Source: Dokdonella_A sp044227025
Lineage (GTDB): Bacteria > Pseudomonadota > Gammaproteobacteria > Xanthomonadales > Rhodanobacteraceae
Reading direction: 5' to 3'
NCBI RefSeq assembly: GCF_044227025.1
Contig: NZ_JBGAFX010000004.1
Coordinates: forward strand, 186,001 to 250,000
Length of the DNA: 64,000 nt
Shown here: in pieces, positions 8,577 to 17,647 of the stretch
Position numbering within the stretch: the first letter of the stretch is position 1
How the letters are laid out: every line of letters starts with the position of its first letter
Program-made: the position numbers and the translations under genes
The notes under the pieces: model-generated
Told to the model about the DNA's origin: nothing
The model's database searches: none
Seen by the model: the letters and a program-made list of their open reading frames with translations, nothing else

Positions 8577-9167
8577 ATGCCGACCGACTTCGACGACTGG
8601 TTCGTGCGCGAGATCCTCGTCCACGAACGCGCGCTGGCGCAGTACCTGCAACGCTGCTGGCCGCATCGCGACGACCTGCACGACCTGCGCCAGGAGGTCT
8701 ATGCGCGCGTCTACGAGGCGGCCGCGCGCAACCGCCCGGCGTCGCCGCAGGCGTTCCTGTTCACGACCGCACGCCACCTGATGACCGACCGGGCACGTCG
8801 CGCGCGCGTCGTGTCGATCGAACCCGTGGGTGATTTCGAGCTCTCGAACGTCCATGTAGTGGACGAGATGTCGCCCGAGCGATGGACGGGCGCGCGCCAG
8901 GCGTTGAAGCGCCTGGCCGACGCGCTCGATCGCCTGCCCGACCGCTGCCGCGAAGTGGTGTGGCTGCGGCGTGTCGAGGAATTGCCACAAAAGGACGTTG
9001 CGCAACGCATGGGCATCAGCGGGAAGACCGTGGAGAAGCAACTGGCCAAGGGCATGCGCCTGATCGCCGACCATCTGTACGGCGGCGAGCCCTTGCATCC
9101 CGGCGAGTCCAGCGAATGGACCGCCACCGACGAGGACGACGGAAATGCACGACAGCAGGCGGATTGA
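8577..9167 (+). CDS. FecI-type ECF sigma factor
   Basis: A 196-residue sigma-70 family ECF factor. Region 2 is seen as DDLHDLRQEVYARVYEAA and the following FTTARHLMTDRARR; region 4 as LPDRCREVVWLRRVEELPQKD and the helix-turn-helix AQRMGISGKTVEKQLAKGM. It overlaps the following FecR gene by 23 bp, and a TonB receptor follows. This is the classic order of an iron-starvation-type cell-surface signalling set, in which the sigma factor drives transcription of the receptor. Confidence 0.9.
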   Translation: MPTDFDDWFVREILVHERALAQYLQRCWPHRDDLHDLRQEVYARVYEAAARNRPASPQAFLFTTARHLMTDRARRARVVSIEPVGDFELSNVHVVDEMSPERWTGARQALKRLADALDRLPDRCREVVWLRRVEELPQKDVAQRMGISGKTVEKQLAKGMRLIADHLYGGEPLHPGESSEWTATDEDDGNARQQAD

Positions 9168-10197
9168 ACAAGCCGCTGCCGAATGGCTCGTGCAGCGCGA
9201 CCGTGGCGACTGGGGCACGCAGGACGAACAGTCGTTGCAGGACTGGCTGTCCGCGGACACGCATCATCGCGTCGCGTTCCTGCGGCTGCAGGCGGCATGG
9301 CGCGAAGCCGGTCGGTTGCAGGCGCTCGCGGCCGGGTTGCCGGACGGCACGGTGCCGCCGCGTCCGGCGTGGTCGTCCGGCGTTGCCGGCCAGCAATCGA
9401 CGCACACGAACGAGGACATGGCGGCAGCGGATGTCGCGCCCGGTCGCGGACGTCGGGGTCGCTGGCACCATGCACTCGCGGCGACGCTGGCCTTCGCTGC
9501 GATCGGCTCGGCGGCCTGGCTCGGCTGGCAATGGAGCGGCCGTCACGAACAGAGCTATGCGAGCGGGCTCGGGCAACTGGAAAACGTGGTACTCGCGGAC
9601 GGCTCGACCGCCACGCTCAGCAGCGACAGCCGGCTGCACGCACGCATTACACGCGCCGAACGCACCATCACCCTCGAACAGGGCGAAGCCTATTTCGAGG
9701 TGGCACATGACGCCGGCCGGCCGTTCGTGGTCGCCGCCGAGGGTCGCCGCGTGGTCGCCGTGGGCACGCGGTTCTCGGTGCGTCGCGATGCGCAGGAAGT
9801 GCGCGTCGTGGTGACCGAAGGCAAGGTGCGGCTCGACAGTCCCGTGGATGGCGATGGCCACCCCGCTCCCGTTTCCCTGCTGCCTGCCGGCAGCGTGGCG
9901 ACCGCCGGCCGCAACGGCGTGCTCGTGCAGTCGCTGCCGATCGCGGACGCGGAACGCTATCTGCAATGGCGCAGCGGTTTCCTGACGTTCGACGACACTT
10001 CGCTCGCCAGTGCCGCTGCCGAATTCAACCGCTTCAACTCGCGCAAGCTGGAGCTCGCGGACGCCGGGGTCGCGGATCTTCGGGTCGGCGGAAATTTCCG
10101 CTGGGGCAACCTCGACAGCTTCGTGAAGCTGCTCGAACTCGGCTTCCCTGTGCGCGCCGAGCGCCTTCCCGACCGGATCGTGTTGCATACCCGCTGA
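9145..10197 (+). CDS. FecR-type anti-sigma / sigma regulator
   Basis: A 350-residue inner-membrane regulator. A cytoplasmic DUF4880-like domain opens the protein (IEQAAAEWLVQRDRGDW, then AFLRLQAAWREAGRL). A transmembrane helix follows near residues 108-128. The periplasmic FecR domain has VVLADGSTATLSSDSRL, LEQGEAYFEVAHDAGRPF and VVAVGTRFSV. It should receive the signal from the STN domain of the next gene's receptor and pass it to the sigma factor encoded just upstream. Confidence 0.9.
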   Translation: MHDSRRIEQAAAEWLVQRDRGDWGTQDEQSLQDWLSADTHHRVAFLRLQAAWREAGRLQALAAGLPDGTVPPRPAWSSGVAGQQSTHTNEDMAAADVAPGRGRRGRWHHALAATLAFAAIGSAAWLGWQWSGRHEQSYASGLGQLENVVLADGSTATLSSDSRLHARITRAERTITLEQGEAYFEVAHDAGRPFVVAAEGRRVVAVGTRFSVRRDAQEVRVVVTEGKVRLDSPVDGDGHPAPVSLLPAGSVATAGRNGVLVQSLPIADAERYLQWRSGFLTFDDTSLASAAAEFNRFNSRKLELADAGVADLRVGGNFRWGNLDSFVKLLELGFPVRAERLPDRIVLHTR

Positions 10198-10290
10198 CGC
10201 GCCCGGGTCGGTGCATGGGGGAACCCGACCCGTTCGTTCGTCGTGATGAATCGAACAGGTGCCGTCCCGAGCACCGGGGGAGTGTCGTCG

Positions 10291-13200
10291 ATGCGTCAAC
10301 CCATGCGTGTCCTGCTGTTGGTCGTGGCCTGTTCGGCCGCCCTGTCGGCCCAGGCCCAGGTGTCCGCCGGCGCCATCGATGTGCCGGCCGGCGATCTCGC
10401 CACTGCGCTCAACACGCTGGCGCGCGAGTCCGGCACGCAACTGGTCTATCGCGCGGACGAGCTGAAAGGCGCTCGCACCGGCGGCGTGCACGGCGCGACC
10501 TCGACCGACCAGGCGCTCGAAACGCTGCTGCGCGGCAGCGGTTTCTCCGCCACGCGCGATGCATCTTCCGGCGCCATGCTGATCACGCGCGACAAGGCGC
10601 CCAACGGGCGCCCGGCCTCACCCGCTGCGGGACGCCCGAAGGACGTTCCTGCCGCGCCGCCGGCCGCCGAGGAAAAGCCCGTTACGCAAATGGAGACCTT
10701 GCAGGTCACCGGCTCGCGCATCCCGCGCTCGCAGGTGGAAGGACCGGCACCGATCTCGGTGATCACCGCCGCCGAGATCCAGGCCAACGGCTTCACCACC
10801 ATTCCCGACGTGCTGCGGGCGATGACCCAGAACGGTGGCGAGACGCAGAGCCAGCAATCGGCGAGCGGCGCCGACTTCTCGCCGGGCGCGCAGCAGGTCG
10901 ACCTGCGCGGGCTCGGCCCCAACCACACGCTCGTGCTCGTCAACGGCCGTCGCATCGCGGACTTTCCGATGCCGTTCAAGGGTCGCAGCAACTTCACCGA
11001 CATCTCGAGCATTCCGATCGGCATGATCGAACGGATCGAAGTGCTGACCGGCAGCGCGTCGGCGATCTACGGTTCCGACGCGATCTCCGGCGTCGTCAAC
11101 TTCATCCTCAAAAAGAAGATCGACGGCACCATCCTCGACGTGCGCGCCGGCACCACCACCGAAGGTGGCGGCTCGTCCTTCGACGCGAGCATCGTCAGCG
11201 GCTTCGAGCGCGGCAACTTCAGTGGGGTCTACAGCATCGAGCTGACCTCGCAGAATCCGCTGTGGGCGTATGACCGCGACATCCAGGACTCCACCCTCGA
11301 CGCGCCGACCGCGAGCTCCCGCTCCGCGCGGCGCGCTTACCTGCGCACCGACTGGGATGACACCTACATCGATCCCGGCCAGGCGACCTGCGACGCGCTC
11401 GCCGGACAGAACCACGGCAGCACCTACCGCGCCTCGCGCCCCGGCTGGGGACCGTATGATCCAGAACTCGACGACTACGGCCCGGGCTACTACTGCGGCA
11501 GCGACAAGTCGATCGGCTACGGCACGATCCTGAGCAAGCGACGCGGCATCAACGGCTACGCGTCGATGGCGTACAACCTCGGCAACGGCAACGAATGGTT
11601 CGCCGACGTGCAGGCGGGGCGCCATACGGTCGACATCTTCCGCGACGTGACGTCGTGGAGCTACATGGCGCCGGACGGCAACGAGGAAGGCTACTTCTTC
11701 AACCAGGCCACCGACCAGGTCGAATACTGGCAGCGCCAGTTCTCGCCGGAGGAAATCGGCGGCCTCAACCGCAACATGATCGAAACGACGCAGAAGACGT
11801 TCGGGCTGACCACCGGATTCAAGGGCACGTTCGGCAACGACTGGGACTACGAGGCCTCGCTCAGCCATTCGCTGTACAAGGCCGACATCAGTTGGCCACA
11901 GATCGTCGCCGCGCGTGCGAATGCGCTGTTCCTGGGCGAGCAGCTCGGCGAGAACGACGACGGATTGCCGATCTTCGACGTCGATCCGTCCCGCCTGTAC
12001 ACGCCGCTGACGCGCGCCGAATACGATTCCATCGCGGCGCGCACGGTCTACCATCCGAAATCGGAGACGAGCACCGCGGCGTTCACGGCCAGCACGATCG
12101 ACCTGTTCGCACTGCCCGGCGGCAGCGCGGGATTTTCCGGCACGGTCGAAGTCGGGCGCCAGGCCTACGACCTCAATCCCGATCCGCTCGCGACCGAGTA
12201 CTACTACTACAGCTGGAAGGATTCCGACGGCCACGGCAGCCGCAACCGCTGGGCGACCGCGAGCGAACTGCGCATGCCGGTGCTGGAGTCGCTCAACCTC
12301 AGCGTGGCCGGACGCTACGACCAGTACCGCTATTCCGGACACACGATCGGCAAGGCGACCTGGAGCACGGGCCTCGAATGGCGTCCGCTCGCCAGCCTGC
12401 TCGTGCGCGGCTCGTACGGCACCGCGTTCCGCGCGCCCGACCTGCACTACGTCTATTCGGGCATCGGCAACGACGAGACATCCGGCACCGACTACTACAA
12501 CTGCCTGCTCGACCAGGCCGAGGACTGCGAGGAATATTCCGAAGGACTGATCCGCACGCGCCAGGGCAACCGCAACCTCGATCCGGAAACCAGCAAGTCC
12601 TGGACCGCCGGTTTCGTCTGGTCGCCGATCTCGGGCATGGACGTCTCGCTGGACTGGTTCGACATCAACATGCGCAACCAGGTGCAGGACATGAGCGTCG
12701 ACGCGATCCTGCGCGACGAAGCGTCCTGCCGCCTCGGCACCCTCGACATCCATTCGCCGACCTGCGTCGACGCGTTGTCGCGCATCACGCGCAGCGCCAA
12801 CGGTTCGCTGTACGGCATCTACGTCAACCCGATCAACGTCGCGCGTGAAACCACCAGCGGCATCGACCTCTCGGCACGCTACCGCTTCGACACGAGGATC
12901 GGCCAGTTCACGCTCGCCGCCAACCACACCTGGGTGAAGCGGCACGATTTCCAGCAGTACCCGGGCGATCCGGTCGAGAACGAATTCGCCGTTAACAGCG
13001 GCTTCGACATTCCGCGCATCAAGACCAGCGCGAGCGTGACCTGGGAGAACGACACCTGGTCCGCCACGCTGCACGGCGAGCGCCTGGGCCGCCTGCCGAA
13101 CGGCTGGTCGTACGACCAGGTGTGGGAGGACGGCGATCCGGGCCCGACAATCCCGGCGACCTACCGCTTCAATGCGTCGGCGCAGTACCGCTTCGACGAC

Positions 13201-13362
13201 CACGCGCGCGTTTCGCTCGCCGTGACCAACCTGTTCAACAAGATGCCGCCGCGCGACCCGACTTATACGGCGTACCCGTACTATGACGTGTCCTGGTTCG
13301 ACGCGATGGGTCGCACCGTGAACCTGCAATTCACGTACAAGTTCGGCGGCAGCAAGCTGTAG
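10291..13362 (+). CDS. TonB-dependent receptor with N-terminal STN signalling domain
   Basis: A 1023-residue outer-membrane receptor. A signal peptide (1-22) is followed by an STN domain (about 28-105: IDVPAGDLATALNTLARESG and the closing SGAMLITRD). Next come a TonB-box-like METLQVTGSR and a plug (EGPAPISVITAAEIQANGF, VLVNGRRIADFP, ASAIYGSDAISGVVNF), then a beta-barrel to the C-terminus. GGGGGAG 8 nt upstream supports the ATG at 10291 over one 48 nt earlier. The C-terminus (KFGGSKL) lacks the usual terminal aromatic. The ligand is unknown: the STN/FecIR context suggests a siderophore or other specific ligand, and the divergent peptidase fusion hints at a peptide-like substrate. Confidence 0.92.
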   Translation: MRQPMRVLLLVVACSAALSAQAQVSAGAIDVPAGDLATALNTLARESGTQLVYRADELKGARTGGVHGATSTDQALETLLRGSGFSATRDASSGAMLITRDKAPNGRPASPAAGRPKDVPAAPPAAEEKPVTQMETLQVTGSRIPRSQVEGPAPISVITAAEIQANGFTTIPDVLRAMTQNGGETQSQQSASGADFSPGAQQVDLRGLGPNHTLVLVNGRRIADFPMPFKGRSNFTDISSIPIGMIERIEVLTGSASAIYGSDAISGVVNFILKKKIDGTILDVRAGTTTEGGGSSFDASIVSGFERGNFSGVYSIELTSQNPLWAYDRDIQDSTLDAPTASSRSARRAYLRTDWDDTYIDPGQATCDALAGQNHGSTYRASRPGWGPYDPELDDYGPGYYCGSDKSIGYGTILSKRRGINGYASMAYNLGNGNEWFADVQAGRHTVDIFRDVTSWSYMAPDGNEEGYFFNQATDQVEYWQRQFSPEEIGGLNRNMIETTQKTFGLTTGFKGTFGNDWDYEASLSHSLYKADISWPQIVAARANALFLGEQLGENDDGLPIFDVDPSRLYTPLTRAEYDSIAARTVYHPKSETSTAAFTASTIDLFALPGGSAGFSGTVEVGRQAYDLNPDPLATEYYYYSWKDSDGHGSRNRWATASELRMPVLESLNLSVAGRYDQYRYSGHTIGKATWSTGLEWRPLASLLVRGSYGTAFRAPDLHYVYSGIGNDETSGTDYYNCLLDQAEDCEEYSEGLIRTRQGNRNLDPETSKSWTAGFVWSPISGMDVSLDWFDINMRNQVQDMSVDAILRDEASCRLGTLDIHSPTCVDALSRITRSANGSLYGIYVNPINVARETTSGIDLSARYRFDTRIGQFTLAANHTWVKRHDFQQYPGDPVENEFAVNSGFDIPRIKTSASVTWENDTWSATLHGERLGRLPNGWSYDQVWEDGDPGPTIPATYRFNASAQYRFDDHARVSLAVTNLFNKMPPRDPTYTAYPYYDVSWFDAMGRTVNLQFTYKFGGSKL

Positions 13363-13638
13363 CGATCCGTTCTTGCCGCAAGGAGATGCCGCAATGGCGC
13401 CGGCGCATTTTCAGTGGAGCGTCGGTCTGGCGGGCGCGGGCGCCGTGCTGCGCGTGGGCACCTTGTGCATCTCGCGCCCAGCAACAGCCCCGTCGTCGCG
13501 GCCTCCTTGTGCACGCCACGCCATCGATTGCGCGCGTCATTGACGTGCGCAAATTCGGGCGCGACTTGATCGCCGTCAAGACCGCGTCCGCGCACGCGCA
13601 CTACCATTGCACTCTCGTCGCCGTATCGGAGTCCGCGC
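13363..13638. other. Intergenic region, no feature recognised
   Basis: This 276-bp gap separates the TonB receptor from the alcohol dehydrogenase. I see no gene, terminator or repeat of the families found elsewhere in the window. The dehydrogenase promoter must lie here, but no convincing -35/-10 pair stands out. Confidence 0.4.
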
Positions 13639-14655
13639 ATGAAAGCAGCTGTCGTACGCGCATTCGGCCGCCCTCTCGTCATCGAAGACATGCCGGTGCC
13701 GCAACCTGGTCCAGGCGAAGTCCTGCTCAAGGTGCGGACCAGCGGCGTCTGCCACACCGATCTGCACGCCGCCGACGGCGACTGGCCGGTACAGCCGGTG
13801 CTGCCCTTCATTCCGGGTCACGAAGGGGTCGGCGTGGTCGCCGCACTCGGCGCCGGCGTGAAGGGCCTGCGCGAGGGCGACCTCGCCGGCGTGCCGTGGC
13901 TGCACGATGCGTGTGGCCACTGCGAGCACTGCACCTCCGGCTGGGAAACGCTGTGCGAGTCGCAGCACAACACCGGCTACAGCGTGAATGGCACATTCGC
14001 CGAATACGTCGTTGCGAATGCCGCGTACGCGGCGCCGCTGCCTGCGGATGTCGACGAGCTCGCGATCGCCCCGATCCTGTGCGCGGGCGTCACGACGTAC
14101 AAGGGCATCCGCGAGACCGAAGCGCGCCCGGGCGAATGGATCGCGATCTACGGCGTCGGAGGCCTCGGCCACGTCGCGATCCAGTACGCGAAGGCAATGG
14201 GCCTGCACGTGGTCGCGCTCGACGTCTCGGCGGACAAACTCGCACTCGCGCGCGCATGCGGTGCGGACGTCGCGCTCGACGCGGCCGCATCGGACGCGGT
14301 CGCGCGGACGCTGCAGGCGACCGATGGCGGCGCGCACGGCGTGCTCGTCACGGCGGTGTCGCTGCCGGCGTTCGAACAGGCCCTGGCGGTCGTGCGCCGG
14401 CGCGGCACGATCAGCCTCGTCGGCCTGCCCCCCGGCCATTTCCCCACGCCGGTGTTCGATGTCGTGCTCAAGCGCATCACGCTGCGCGGCTCGATCGTCG
14501 GCACCCGTCGCGACCTTGCCGAAGCACTCGCGTTCGCAGCGGAAGGCAAGGTGCGCACGCGCGTGCACGCCGCCCGGCTCGAGGACATCAATACCGTGTT
14601 CTCGGACCTGAAGGCCGGCAGGATCGACGGGCGGATCGTGTTGGACCTGCGCTGA
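13639..14655 (+). CDS. adhP: Zinc-dependent alcohol dehydrogenase (AdhP-like)
   Basis: A 338-residue medium-chain dehydrogenase of the AdhA/AdhP class that oxidises primary alcohols with NAD. Catalytic zinc ligands are Cys38 (SGVCHTDLH) and His61-Glu62 (GHEGVG). The structural zinc site is Cys92, 95, 98 and 106 (DACGHCEHC, then LCESQ). The Rossmann motif is YGVGGLGHVAIQYA. It closes with the family-typical VFSDLKAGRIDGRIVLDL. It stands alone, with GGAG about 9 nt before the ATG. Confidence 0.9.
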   Translation: MKAAVVRAFGRPLVIEDMPVPQPGPGEVLLKVRTSGVCHTDLHAADGDWPVQPVLPFIPGHEGVGVVAALGAGVKGLREGDLAGVPWLHDACGHCEHCTSGWETLCESQHNTGYSVNGTFAEYVVANAAYAAPLPADVDELAIAPILCAGVTTYKGIRETEARPGEWIAIYGVGGLGHVAIQYAKAMGLHVVALDVSADKLALARACGADVALDAAASDAVARTLQATDGGAHGVLVTAVSLPAFEQALAVVRRRGTISLVGLPPGHFPTPVFDVVLKRITLRGSIVGTRRDLAEALAFAAEGKVRTRVHAARLEDINTVFSDLKAGRIDGRIVLDLR

Positions 14656-14695
14656 TCGCGACGACAGGCCGGCGCCGATGCACGCGACGCGTCCG

Positions 14696-15457
14696 TCAAT
14701 GCGCGACGGGCGAGCGCTTCGATTGCGCTGGATCAACCGGCTCGACGGCCTGTGCGATCCCGCGCGCCGGGCCTGCGCAGTCGCCAAGCAATCGTGAACG
14801 TGCGAGCCAGTCGGCATCCGGGTAGTACGCGAACAGGAACGATCCCTCGCTCAGCGTATCGATCAGCGGGCGCGCGATCGCGGGACGCACCGCCGGGCAA
14901 CCGAAGCTCCGGCCGAGGCGCCCCTGCCGCTGCACGAGTTCCTCGCTGACGTAGGGTGCGCCGTGAACGACGATCGCGCGTTCCATCGCAAGGTCATTGA
15001 AACCCGGTTCCAGGCCGCGCAAGCGCAATGAGTATCCGTTGTGCCCGACGTACGTGCCGGCGCTCTCGAAGCCACCGAGGCTCGACTCGAGGCTGCCGAC
15101 CTCGTTCGAAAAGTGCTCCGCCAGGTTCCCGCCGCTGTTGCGGCCGTGCGCCACGCGCTCCTCGTAAAGGAGCTTCTGCTGCACGACATCGAAGATCCAC
15201 AGCCTCGGCAAGGTCGAAGGGCGCGAATAGTCGATGATGCCGAGGATCCGATCGTCTCGATCAGTTGAATGCTTCCGGCATGCCAATGCGCGCGTGGCCA
15301 ATTCGAGCACGCGCGGATCGGCGGCCGGTGCCGCACGCTCGAGTGCGCCTGCGAGTGCCGTGGGCGCCGGAGCTGGCATCGGTTCGGCGCTGGCGATGCC
15401 TGCACCGGAAAGCAGCGCGGCCAGCATGCTTCCGATGGCCAGCGCGGAGCGCACCAT
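14696..15457 (-). CDS. Secreted L,D-transpeptidase catalytic-domain protein (YkuD_2 type)
   Basis: A 253-residue protein with a signal peptide (MVRSALAIG to about residue 24). It matches the PF13645-type murein L,D-transpeptidase catalytic family: HGRNSGGNLAEHFSN, GSLESSLGGF, HNGYSLRLRGLEPGFND, IVVHGAPYVSE with His165, and GRLGRSFGCPAV with Cys187. It probably acts on peptidoglycan in the periplasm. It is third in the leftward operon usp-LDT-LDT, 34 bp after the previous stop. An earlier ATG (15502) would overlap that gene but put charged residues before the signal peptide. Confidence 0.85.
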   Translation of the reverse strand: MVRSALAIGSMLAALLSGAGIASAEPMPAPAPTALAGALERAAPAADPRVLELATRALACRKHSTDRDDRILGIIDYSRPSTLPRLWIFDVVQQKLLYEERVAHGRNSGGNLAEHFSNEVGSLESSLGGFESAGTYVGHNGYSLRLRGLEPGFNDLAMERAIVVHGAPYVSEELVQRQGRLGRSFGCPAVRPAIARPLIDTLSEGSFLFAYYPDADWLARSRLLGDCAGPARGIAQAVEPVDPAQSKRSPVAH

Positions 15458-15491
15458 GAATTCCGTGCGTTTTCGCCGTGGATCGTTCGGC

Positions 15492-16559
15492 TCAATTCCC
15501 ATGCCCAAGCCTATCATCCGGCGCAGTGGACGATTGCAACACGGGTTCCGCTGATGCATCTCCGCTGCGCAAGGCGGGCTGGTCCGTGACCAGGATGCTG
15601 GTTCCCGGCACAAGAATCGCTTCGATGTGCGCCACAAACTCTTGCGGAGCCCGCAAGCTGAACGCCAATGCATCCATCGACAAGTCACCGAGGCTGCCGC
15701 GTATCGGATACACCGCCCAGGTCCGCGCAGCCGGCGCGATGGCCTCCTTCGCGGGTGTTGCCTGCCCGGCGACGAACACGACCGCACCATCGCGATGGAA
15801 TCCCTCGGCAATCACCAGGTCGGCGCTGCCGATCCGGACGCCGTTGCGCAACACGTACACACGACGGTCCGCGAGGCTCGCCAGGATACTGACCGGGCCG
15901 TCGGCCCCCGCTGCATCGTCCCACCAGGAGGGTTGGGCGCTCCCCTGCGCGGCCATCGCCGCCTCGCCCAACGGTGTCACCGGTGCGAGTACCGCGGGGT
16001 GAACGATCTCCGGAGCACTTGCCCCGGCATCCGCGACCACCACGGTATCGCCGCGCGCGGTGACCTCGAACAGGCGTTGTGCGAATCCATGGGGCAACCG
16101 CACGCAACCATGCGATGCCGCGTAGCCGGGCAGGGTCCCTGCGTGCAGCGCGACACCATCCCAGGTCAGTCGCTCCATATACGGCATCGGTGCGTCGTCA
16201 TACAGATTGGAACGGTGTTCCCGCTCCTTCTGCAGGATCGTGAATACACCCGTCGGCGTGGCATGCCCGCTCCGCCCCGAGCTGATCGGACTGGAGCCGA
16301 TTGCGATCCCGTTCCGATAGACGTGGACGCTCTGTTCCGCGAGGCTGACGACGATGACCATGGGCCCACGCGGCGCTGCCTGCGGCTGCCACTCGAAGGC
16401 AGGCACCCCCGCTCCCGCTGCATCGGCCGGATGCGTCAGCAGCCAGGGCGTTGCCGCCAAACCGATCGCGAGCAGGAATAACCTTCCAAGCTTGTTCACC
16501 GGTGATCTCACGATTGGACGTGTCGCGTACGGTTCCCAGGCGCTCAATGGGGTCGCCAT
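15492..16559 (-). CDS. L,D-transpeptidase (YkuD family) with a degenerate second YkuD-like repeat
   Basis: A 355-residue exported protein with a long N-terminal extension and a hydrophobic helix (about 23-48). The YkuD domain spans about 66-180, with SGHATPTGVFTI, His139 in LHAGTLPGYAASHGCVR and the catalytic Cys152. Residues 222-325 repeat the first strand pattern (VSLAEQSVHVYRNGIAIGS versus ASLADRRVYVLRNGVRIGS) but lack the HGC motif, so this half looks like a catalytically dead copy. The start is 9 nt past the usp stop, with a weak ribosome site, and is the least certain part. Confidence 0.83.
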   Translation of the reverse strand: MATPLSAWEPYATRPIVRSPVNKLGRLFLLAIGLAATPWLLTHPADAAGAGVPAFEWQPQAAPRGPMVIVVSLAEQSVHVYRNGIAIGSSPISSGRSGHATPTGVFTILQKEREHRSNLYDDAPMPYMERLTWDGVALHAGTLPGYAASHGCVRLPHGFAQRLFEVTARGDTVVVADAGASAPEIVHPAVLAPVTPLGEAAMAAQGSAQPSWWDDAAGADGPVSILASLADRRVYVLRNGVRIGSADLVIAEGFHRDGAVVFVAGQATPAKEAIAPAARTWAVYPIRGSLGDLSMDALAFSLRAPQEFVAHIEAILVPGTSILVTDQPALRSGDASAEPVLQSSTAPDDRLGHGN

Positions 16560-16567
16560 GCGCGCTT

Positions 16568-17392
16568 TCAATTTCTCATGAAGACCGGCAAGGTTGCCTC
16601 CTGCAACACGGTTCGGGTAGCACCCCCGAATGCCCATTCGCTGAAGCGGTTGCGTCCGTATGCACCCATGACCAGCAGGTCGGCACCGACTTCAGCGCAT
16701 GCCGAGAGGAGAGCCTTTCCCGCGTTTTCATCCGAAGCGGTGATGCCCTTGGCATTCGAGCCCACCCCGTGACGCGCGAGATAGTCGTGGATGTCGAATG
16801 GGGGCAACCAGCCCGCTTCGATCTCGGGAGCGCGGCGCGCCCCGTCCAACAGGATCACGCTGGATGCGTGGGACAGCAATGGCAGTGCGGCGTGGACGGC
16901 GCGCACGGCCTCGGCTGAACCGTTCCATGCAATCGCGATGCAGCCGAGCGAGGCGTTTCGCGTCGACGCTGGCGCCACGATGCACGGCATGCGCGAACCG
17001 AGCACCAATGCGCCAAGATCCGCAGGGGAAGCCCACGGAGATTCGCGATCGCGTTCCAGGACGAGCAGATCGTGCCAGTTGCCGATGTGCCCGAGCGTCT
17101 CCGGCGCTCGTCCCTCGGCCACCTGCCAACTTGCCGAACGCACGCCCATCCGCTTTGCCCAGGCAGTAAAGGAACCCGCCGCCGCGTGCGCCGACTGCTC
17201 CGCGTCGCGCGCCGTCTCGAAGATCGCCTGGATGGCGTCGCCGGACGCGTATGGCGGCATCATGTACAGCGGTGACGGATGAACGAACACGCCGGTCAAT
17301 GCACCGTCGATGCGCGCGGTGAGGTCCGCCGCGTATTCGATGCCGCCGCTCCATGAATCGTATCGCCTGGCATAAACCATGACGTCTCGCAT
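16568..17392 (-). CDS. Universal stress protein (UspA family, tandem)
   Basis: A 274-residue protein that looks like two Usp modules in tandem. The first begins MRDVMVYARRYDSWSGGIEYA; the second begins at about residue 148 and carries the nucleotide-binding-type loop VMGAYGRNRFSEWAFGGATR near the C-terminus (G-x2-G-x(n)-G pattern). AGGAGG lies upstream of the ATG. It heads the leftward operon with two L,D-transpeptidases. The divergent promoter region holds an FNR/Anr box placed to drive this gene, which fits Usp genes that respond to oxygen limitation. Confidence 0.87.
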   Translation of the reverse strand: MRDVMVYARRYDSWSGGIEYAADLTARIDGALTGVFVHPSPLYMMPPYASGDAIQAIFETARDAEQSAHAAAGSFTAWAKRMGVRSASWQVAEGRAPETLGHIGNWHDLLVLERDRESPWASPADLGALVLGSRMPCIVAPASTRNASLGCIAIAWNGSAEAVRAVHAALPLLSHASSVILLDGARRAPEIEAGWLPPFDIHDYLARHGVGSNAKGITASDENAGKALLSACAEVGADLLVMGAYGRNRFSEWAFGGATRTVLQEATLPVFMRN

Positions 17393-17542
17393 GTTGTCGT
17401 TCCTCCTGTCTGTCAGGACACCGGCAGTGCGCTGGCGGCGACTGCCGGATCGAGCATGGCGACCATCTGCCGGGCATCGCACAGATGGCCGGGCACTTCG
17501 GATCAGCCTGTTCCAGACTATCTGCCGCGATCCGCCAGGCCC

Positions 17543-17556
17543 TTGATCGTGGTCAA
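17543..17556 (-). promoter_or_regulatory. FNR/Anr box for the usp operon
   Basis: TTGATCGTGGTCAA matches the FNR/Anr consensus TTGAT-N4-ATCAA with one difference. On the minus strand a plausible -10 (TAGTCT, 17515-17520) sits about 30 nt downstream, which puts the box near -41, the class II activator position, upstream of the universal stress protein gene. Confidence 0.6.
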
Positions 17557-17581
17557 ACTCGAACGACGATCGTTTGCGGGT

Positions 17582-17595
17582 TTGATCCAGATCAA
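17582..17595 (+). promoter_or_regulatory. Perfect FNR/Anr box for the GNAT gene
   Basis: TTGATCCAGATCAA is an exact FNR/Anr palindrome. A good -10 hexamer, TATCAT (17619-17624), predicts a start near 17631 and places the box centre at about -42, the class II activation position. The downstream gene is the GNAT acetyltransferase at 17648. The two boxes in one divergent region imply joint control by oxygen limitation. Confidence 0.68.
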
Positions 17596-17647
17596 CAGCA
17601 TGTGATCGCACTCGCGAATATCATCGCGCCATCCCCCGGAGTACGCC

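Noticed and set aside
10618..13329. 903-codon minus-strand frame across the TonB receptor gene
   Set aside because: Antisense shadow; composition is low-complexity Arg/Val/Ala with no domain, while the plus-strand receptor is complete.
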